From NCBI GenBank assembly GCA_947034895.1, contig OX344764.1, positions 55,471,348 through 55,535,347 of the forward strand: a stretch of DNA of 64,000 nt. The letters run 5' to 3'. Each line of letters begins with the position of its first letter. Position 1 is the first letter of the stretch. The notes under the pieces are model-generated. The model ran no database searches, was not told where the DNA came from, and saw only the letters and a list, made by a program, of their open reading frames with translations. Of this stretch, positions 57,885-64,000 are shown piece by piece. Origin of the DNA: Rhytidiadelphus loreus. Taxonomy: Eukaryota > Streptophyta > Bryopsida > Hypnales > Hylocomiaceae. Both the position numbers and the translations under genes were made by a program.

Positions 57885-58820
57885 TCCTCCTCCCAAAGTG
57901 CATTTGCCGCACCCCCCCCAACCCCCCAACCCCCCAACAATCGACGAAGGAAGTTGCTTGTGCACTCGCTGCACAATCGCCTTTCGAGTCAGTTGCAAAC
58001 GTGCAGTGTGAACCACATCCATTTCCATTTTTTCTAAATAGGGACTGATTTCTCAACTGCTCTATACGCGGCAAAAAAAGGTTCCAAACTTCCCAGCAAA
58101 TCAGTCACATCCAATACAGTCATCCAAAACAGTACCCATCTTCCATCCAGAAGCAACTCAGTTAAGTCCTCTGGATGAGAAAGAATGATTTTAATATTAT
58201 TGCGATCCAATCCAACTGTTTCCGGAACAATGCCCAAACCTCAGTCATACGCCATCGCGACGGAGCTCGGAGCTTTTCTGCCGGATCGTCGTGTCGGTGG
58301 CTCACGAAGCCTATCTGAACGAGTCAAACGGGTCTCGACACACCTTTCTGGGGCTCCCGAATGATCTTTTATACGAGTAGCACCTAGCCAGTGCCATTAG
58401 GAAAGTGTACATATTTTTCATAGATCACAACAAGGGCGTTACTGGACCACGGTGTTGTGTCCCGAAATTTTTTGGTGGGAGGGCTTGTTGTTGGCGTTGG
58501 GTTGGGTGGAAGAGGTGTTTGCAATGGATTACCATTCTCTGGTTCAGAAGACGACCACTCTGCGTGGTCGATTGACTAGCAAGATGGGTAGCAAAGAAGT
58601 TGGTGACGAGGCTACCATTCAGACCTCGACCTCAAGGTGCAGTACATTTGTAATCGTTTGTGAACCCACCACACTAGCATCGTTTGGAAAGTCATCACAC
58701 TGGGATTTGGGCCGATTTTTTGGACTGGGGTTTATGGTTCTGCAATATGTAGTGCCTCTCGCTTGTTGTTGTGAGTAAGCGTATTGTAAGCGCTTGGGAT
58801 TTGACAATGCGTGTTTCGTG
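57885..58820 (+). promoter_or_regulatory. upstream region of the hydrolase gene
   Basis: No domain-bearing frame was found. The frame at 58452-58778 is open but lacks homology that I recognise and is out of phase with the gene. A poly-C run lies at about 57910-57940. Confidence 0.35.
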
Positions 58821-61800
58821 ATGGTGTCCAGTTTGAGCTTGAGCGGCTTGAAGGAGAGGCTGAATGGGTTAGTGAATCGGCCAGGGTCCGGAAGCGAAAT
58901 CGGCTGGGCTATGGACAGTGTCGGTGATTCCGTACAAGATGAAACCGAACTGTTCTACAGTCTTTTCGAACAGCTCAAGTGAGGAATTGTTAACATTTAA
59001 GAAAAAAATTTGGTGCTTGGAATACATAGTTTTCTTTATTCGCCGGTTTCTGTAGCATCCTTCAGAGACCTCTGCTGCATCCCAAGAATCTGAATCGATC
59101 ATTGCGATTGTGCCAAAGTTTTAGCTAAAGTTTGTGTGCTATTAGTTACATTGCATAGAGTCAAATTGGAGTTCTATGGGAATTCAAGAATGCTTCGTAA
59201 AATTCATGTTTAAAAATTTAGTTAACCTTGGGCTTGTCACATTAGAAATGGGGGTTGTCAGAGTTTGTGATTTCAACTGCAAGATTCTCTAATTTCTTTG
59301 CACTTTGAACCCTAGAATCTTGCGTCCTCACTTAGAGTTTCCAAGTCTAGTTTGAGAATCGCCTCGAAGTACAGAATGCAAATCTTGCACTTCGTCACCG
59401 CCTAATGTGACGTTGATATTGATTCTCAAAAGAAGTTTACAAGGACTTTAAAATGTTGTGTTCAGTGGCTATACTTTTTTGTTAAAGCTAATAACCTCTC
59501 ATGTTTTGTATGGATCAGGACTCAGAGCACTTGTAATGAGCAGATGTTGCATCATTCCTATCTTCTGGTACCAGGTAAGACATGGCGAAATGAATCAACA
59601 CTAGCGCTGTTGAATTTAATCACCAGCTTTGTTTCTGAGTTGCATATTTGTGGAAAGAATGCTCTGCCGAACATTTGAAAAGGGGCTTAGAATGCCAGAT
59701 TCATTCATACGGTGCTACCTTGTGCTTCCAGGGCTTTTTTGTAACTCGTACCCCACGTATTTTCGGGAAATCCTTGATTATTTCAATAATACCCTCGGTG
59801 TGCAATGTGAGTTTGCACACATCAACACTGAGGTACGGAAATACTCTTCCAGCATGGCCACTATTATTGCATTTCCCAGACTCTATTTCCCAGGTAACCC
59901 AAGTCCGAAGCCTTGTTGTGGGCAAGACTATTCACCCAGCAGATTGCTGCTTCCAACTAAATGCATTTTTCCATAACCAGACTCTAGATTTGAGCTACTT
60001 AGCATGATCTCATTGAGATCGTTACAATTGTAACTGGGTGACCTAGTGGCGAAGCAAGAAACTTTTGAGTGTCAGAATAGAAAATGGAATAAGGAGAGTG
60101 GCAATAGCTTATATAGCAGCTTTTTTTCTTGATAGGTTTCCCTTCCACGTATTGATTTATGTAAGTTCTCATTGAGATTATGATTTATTAAGGAGGGTGA
60201 AACGTTGTTACCAAATTGGACACAATGTGGTTCTTCTTTCTTCATAGCCCCAAATTCCCTGAGTTTTGAAGTTCAATTCTTCTGAGGACTAGCTCTCTAA
60301 CTCCCCCATTCTTCTTCTTTTAATGGCTAAGTCCAGGGTGCTGTGAAAGACAACGCCGCGCATATAAGGGACATAGTCGTAGAACAATATGCGAAATTCG
60401 GAAAGACCGTTGTATTACTGGGACATTCCAAGGGAGGCACAGATGCATCAGCTGCGTGCGCCATGTACTGGAGTGAACTGAAAGATAAAGTCCGCGGATT
60501 GATCATGCTGCAGTCTCCGTATGGAGGGACGCCCCTGGCTGCAGATCTTCTGGGTGGAGGCCAGTTTGGAGCTTTGAATTCTGTGTTCTTAGGGAAGCTT
60601 GCCAGCTTTTCCAACCCAGACGTAAGTGCCTTCACTGCTACTAAGTTATAGACTCAACCCTCTATTTGTACTCCCTGTCACATGTTTACAAAACCTGTCA
60701 TGTGGAAAGTGTCCAATCAGACGTGTGCACAATATGATTAAGTCTAAGGATATTTGAGGAATGCCGAGAAGTAGCATTAAGCTTAACACAAATGACTAAC
60801 ATTTCTTCTGCATAACAAATTCATCATGCTACAAAATAATCAACTTTATACACACTTAGGGTGAATGCAGTACCTGCATCTTTTGAGCTCATTGTGACAC
60901 CCAAATCCATTGCTTTTTAAAAATTATTTACCCCTCCCCGCCCATCCAAATATTTTTTAAATGAATATTTTTTAAATGATTTACCCCCCAACTCCAAATA
61001 GTTTTATTTAAACAATTTTAAATGAAATTTTTTTAACCTCCCTCCCCCTCCCCTCCCCTCCTTTGTAGTTTCCCATGACAATACCCATGACAAACAATAT
61101 GGGATTTTGCCTGTATCCCCAGTCCCCAGTCCGTATCCCAGACCGTATCGTACCCCAGTCTGTATTCGTATCGGTATTGGTATCCGTATAAGTAGCCATA
61201 TCCAAGTTTTTTTCAGATCAACGGTTGGGAGGGGGGTTGTAATTATTTTTTAAATAAAAATCAACGGCTCTATTTTTTAGGAGGGAAGGGGGGGCCTACT
61301 AATGCAGGTGCTGCATCTTTTCGTCTCATTGTAGCTCTTCTTACATTTCCTACAACCAGTGGAGTTGCTGCTAGTTTTAGTAATTACGAGGTATAATAAT
61401 TATTGTTGAACCTAAAGCATACATTGCATTTTCTGGTAAAAGAGTGAGTAACAATTACGTCAAAGAATACCAGCTGGTTTTCAAGTTGCTGAATCTTTTA
61501 CAAAGTGACGATTCTGGGTGCACATACCTTGTACTATGATAGATAATGTGCTTACCTTATTTCTCAGAGTTCTACACAATGTCAATCAATCAGATGTTGT
61601 AAGTTGTTCGACGTTCGTTAGAATGGGTGACAAAACTGGAGTCAAATGTTTTTGTGGGAAATCTAAGTGCAAACATGGCCATGACATGTGTTGTTCTAGG
61701 TTCTTTAGAGTGGGTGCCCGACTGGAGTTCAATGTGTTTAGTGGGAAATCTACTTGCAAACAAGGCCATGGCCTGCATTGTTCTAGATTTCTTAGAATGG

Positions 61801-62451
61801 GTAACTCAACTGCATTCAATGTGTTTCTTGGGACATCTAATTAAGTGCAAACATGGCCATGGCATGTGTTCTTCAAGATTCTTTAGAATGTGAGTCTTAA
61901 AAACTGGAGTCCAATGTGTTTTGTGGGAAGTCTACTAAGTGCAACCATGGCCTGGGATTTCTGTGTTGCAGGGTACGGTGGACGCAGTCAAAGACCTGAC
62001 TTACAAAAACCGCCGCGCCTTTCTGGACATGTACCCCCTCCCCCTCGACGTCCCGACTCTCTGTTTCCACTCCAACTTCCCCCCGGACTCCATCCAGCGC
62101 TTCAAGAAGTACATGATGAAGGAGAATTTCCTGAGCGGTCGTCTAGCGGTGCCGCTGGAGATGCAGCTGGGCAAACAGCTGGCCTTGATGTCCAAGTACA
62201 TTTTGTCGCGCTACCCGGGCGTGGAGAGCGACGGGCTGGTCACGCGGAAGGACGCCGAGGTCCCGGGCGCAGTGGTGGTGAGATTCAAGGAGGATCTGGC
62301 CCACACGCTGGTCATCCCGGAGGTCTTCCCGGTCGGGTCTTCCCACAAAGGGGCGGAGGCGGATGGAGAGGAGGAGTCGCAGCCGATACCGTTGAACGCC
62401 ATGTATGTGTGCCAGGCTTGTGTTATGCTCCTCCTTTCCACCAGAGAATGA
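58821..62451 (+). CDS. alpha/beta-hydrolase superfamily protein (plant lipase-like)
   Basis: Five exons: 58821-58978, 59519-59574, 59732-59832, 60337-60621, 61972-62451. All junctions are GT-AG and in phase; 359 residues. The exon joins restore a continuous lipase-like core: HSYLLVPG|LFCNSYPTYF (start of the fold), VVLLGHSKGG with the nucleophile Ser in GHSKGG, LQSPYGGTPLAADLL, then ESDGLV with the likely catalytic Asp, and EDLAHTL with the likely catalytic His. This order and these motifs match an uncharacterised plant alpha/beta-hydrolase family of about 350-400 residues. The substrate is unknown. No signal peptide is evident. The ATG at 58821 is the first Met after an upstream in-frame stop (58776). 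Intron 4 (1.35 kb) has taken in a 'GATAC' element and a tandem repeat. Confidence 0.85.
60864..61331 (-). repeat. 'GATAC' element, copy C, inside the hydrolase intron
   Basis: Inverted relative to copies A and B. On the minus strand it reads from GAGACGAAAAGATGCAG through CCGTTGAT, the GGATACGGAC/GATACCGATAC array, the G-rich run (61037-61062), AT-rich DNA and GTGTCACAATGAGCTCAAAA to its end. About 468 bp. Confidence 0.75.
61612..61950 (+). repeat. ~90-bp tandem repeat at the end of the hydrolase intron 4
   Basis: About three and a half units containing TTTAGAATGGGTGAC, ACTGGAGTC(A)AATGTGTTT, GTGGGAAATCTA and GTGCAAACATGGCCATG in order. The last unit abuts the exon 5 acceptor at 61971. Confidence 0.8.
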
Positions 62452-62605
62452 CACGGCCTTGGCATTTGCAAGCCTTGTTTTGCATTATTTTTTTTGGAGG
62501 GGGGTTGCGTGGGGCACATATGCCTGACTGCCATGACGAAGTTGGAGCGAGGAGTAACTCGACTGACCTTGCTCCGGCACTCGTATTCTGCATTCCTGTA
62601 CTATA
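62452..62605 (+). other. 3' flank of the hydrolase gene
   Basis: Short non-coding stretch between the stop codon and the minisatellite; no clear polyadenylation signal is called. Confidence 0.4.
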
Positions 62606-62607
62606 TG

Positions 62608-63060
62608 ATGATGTTTGAGTTCAGCTTGATTGAACGTACTGCGGTCGATCTGGAATCTTTGATGTTTGAACTCAGCTTGAGACACTTTGATCGAACTGCG
62701 GTTGATCTGGAATCTTTGATGTTTGAGTTCAGCTTTACACTTTGATCGAATTGATTGCGGTTGATCTGGGCTCTTAGATGTTTGAGTTCAGCTTGGGACA
62801 CTTTGATCGAACTGCGGTCGATCTGGAATCTTTGATGTTTGAGTTCTACTTGGGACACTTTGATCGAATTGTGGACTTTTTGATGTTTGAGTTCAGCTTT
62901 ACACTTTGATCGAATGGCGGTTGATCTGGGCTTTTTTATTTTTGAGCTCTGCTTGGGACACTTTGATCGAATTGCGGTTGATCTGGGCTTTCTGATGTTT
63001 GCGTTCAGCTTGGGACACTTTGGGCGAATTGCGGTTGATCTGAACCTCCTTGGGGCACTT
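62608..63060 (+). repeat. ~57-bp minisatellite
   Basis: About seven or eight units built from TTTGATGTTTGAGTTCAGCT, TGGGACACTTTGATCGAA and TGCGGTTGATCTGG. Unit length near 57 bp is divisible by three, so both strands show open frames with a 19-residue period; I regard these as by-products. Confidence 0.85.
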
Positions 63061-63069
63061 GCGGCTTGG

Positions 63070-64000
63070 CCGCAGCGACATGATGTTGGTTTTTCATTTG
63101 CACCTCCTTTAGCCCCTATGGAACAAATTTTGCACAACGAATTTTGCACAACGGATAAACGCAAACACATCCTAAGTACACACAGAAATGCATTATTTTC
63201 ATCCATTGATTTGTTTGAAGATTCTTATGTTAGTTCTTTAACAATTTTTTTTAGTATAGACTTTGAAGACTTTGCTTTGCAGGTATTTTATAATTCAAAA
63301 GGTCTAGCATGGTAAAGTAACTTTTTCAATTAAAAAAATGACTCTTTAAAACTAACTTGAATTATTAAAAGTAAAATAAAAATCTTCAAGAACTACTATG
63401 ATTAGAATTTGACATTTTGAACTTAAAGGAAAACAATTCTTGTGAAAATTAGAAATGTTTGATTTGTAATTGATTTTAAAAGGAATTTTCAGTTTTGGGT
63501 TTTAATTTTTTTGAAGAATACTGGTTTGTGTAAGAGTTGATCGAATCATATGAAAATGATTCATTATTAAATTATTATTTTAAGTTGCATTTTATAATAC
63601 ATCTTCACAATTTTAGAAATTTAGACCATCATGTAAGTTCTAAAAGGGATAATAATAGACTATTTAGGCATTGTTTAGTTGAATTGAACACTTTTGTTTG
63701 GGTTCCATTTATTGGGCCTTACCCTTTAGAAAGAGACTCTATTGAATGGGGGCCAATATCAACCTTTATTGTAGTCACAATGCGTAGTTGCAATGATTTT
63801 ACAATAACAAAAAACTTTCTACTTGTACTTGTAAGATAAGTACATCCCAAACCATCATTGATAAAAAAAAACATCATATCAATAGAATAAAGTTTTCTAC
63901 TTGTACTTGTAAGGTAAGTACACATTAGATGTGTTTTCTATGTCGTGGAGGGCTCTGAGTTCCCTGCCTTCGGGAACAATCATCGGGTTCGCGCAACAAG
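63070..64000. other. region without a supported gene
   Basis: AT-rich, with a direct repeat of about 33 bp (ACTTTCTACTTGTACTTGTA at about 63813 and TTTTCTACTTGTACTTGTAA at about 63892). Base composition becomes GC-richer after 63940, possibly the beginning of another element or gene that lies outside the window. Confidence 0.4.

Noticed and set aside
62601..63206. 201-codon antisense open frame with a 19-residue period
   Set aside because: By-product of the 57-bp minisatellite; the complementary strand is open as well.

Overview
This is nuclear DNA of a land plant. The spliced genes have GT-AG introns of roughly 100-700 bp, one of them is a plant-type PPR gene, and most of the window is AT-rich, transposon-dense intergenic DNA. 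The mix of TE families suggests a seed-free plant (bryophyte, lycophyte or fern), but the sequence alone does not settle the lineage. I see no rRNA, tRNA, CRISPR array or bacterial operon.

Layout. 1-3.6 kb: gene-free DNA with a non-autonomous CACTA element. 3.66-9.05 kb: a decayed Ty3/gypsy-like retroelement whose gag and aspartic protease are followed in the same reading direction by a C5-cytosine DNA methyltransferase domain; no reverse transcriptase or integrase is present. 9.2-9.75 kb: the first of three copies of an unfamiliar repeat family (here the 'GATAC' element). 11.6-26.4 kb: a 14.8-kb Mutator-like element with terminal inverted repeats and a perfect 11-bp target duplication. It carries a two-exon transposase with a SWIM zinc finger on the minus strand. 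Divergently, it carries a small nuclear-type protein gene and a nine-exon gene for a ParB-like domain joined to a DNA (N4/N6-type) methyltransferase fold. All reading frames in it are intact. 27.7-28.6 kb: a piggyBac-like TTAA element. 29.3-33.3 kb: an intact five-exon PPR gene. 33.6-40.6 kb: CACTA and foldback MITEs and a broken TPR-like coding fragment. 40.9-45.0 kb (minus): a five-exon host gene I do not recognise. 46-52.2 kb: more TTAA elements. 54.6-56.1 kb: Ty1/copia remnants. 58.8-62.5 kb: an intact five-exon alpha/beta-hydrolase gene, followed by minisatellites.

The main point is that two unrelated transposons in one window each carry a DNA-methyltransferase-type domain: a cytosine-C5 enzyme domain in a retroelement and a ParB-methylase fusion in a Mutator-like element. 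MULEs are known to carry epigenetic accessory genes (VANC anti-silencing proteins of Arabidopsis VANDAL elements), and retrotransposons with captured C5 methyltransferases are known from dinoflagellates and charophyte algae. A spliced ParB-methylase inside an intact MULE is the candidate novel system here. Gene models were built by hand from splice motifs and phase; total coding lengths divide by three in every case.
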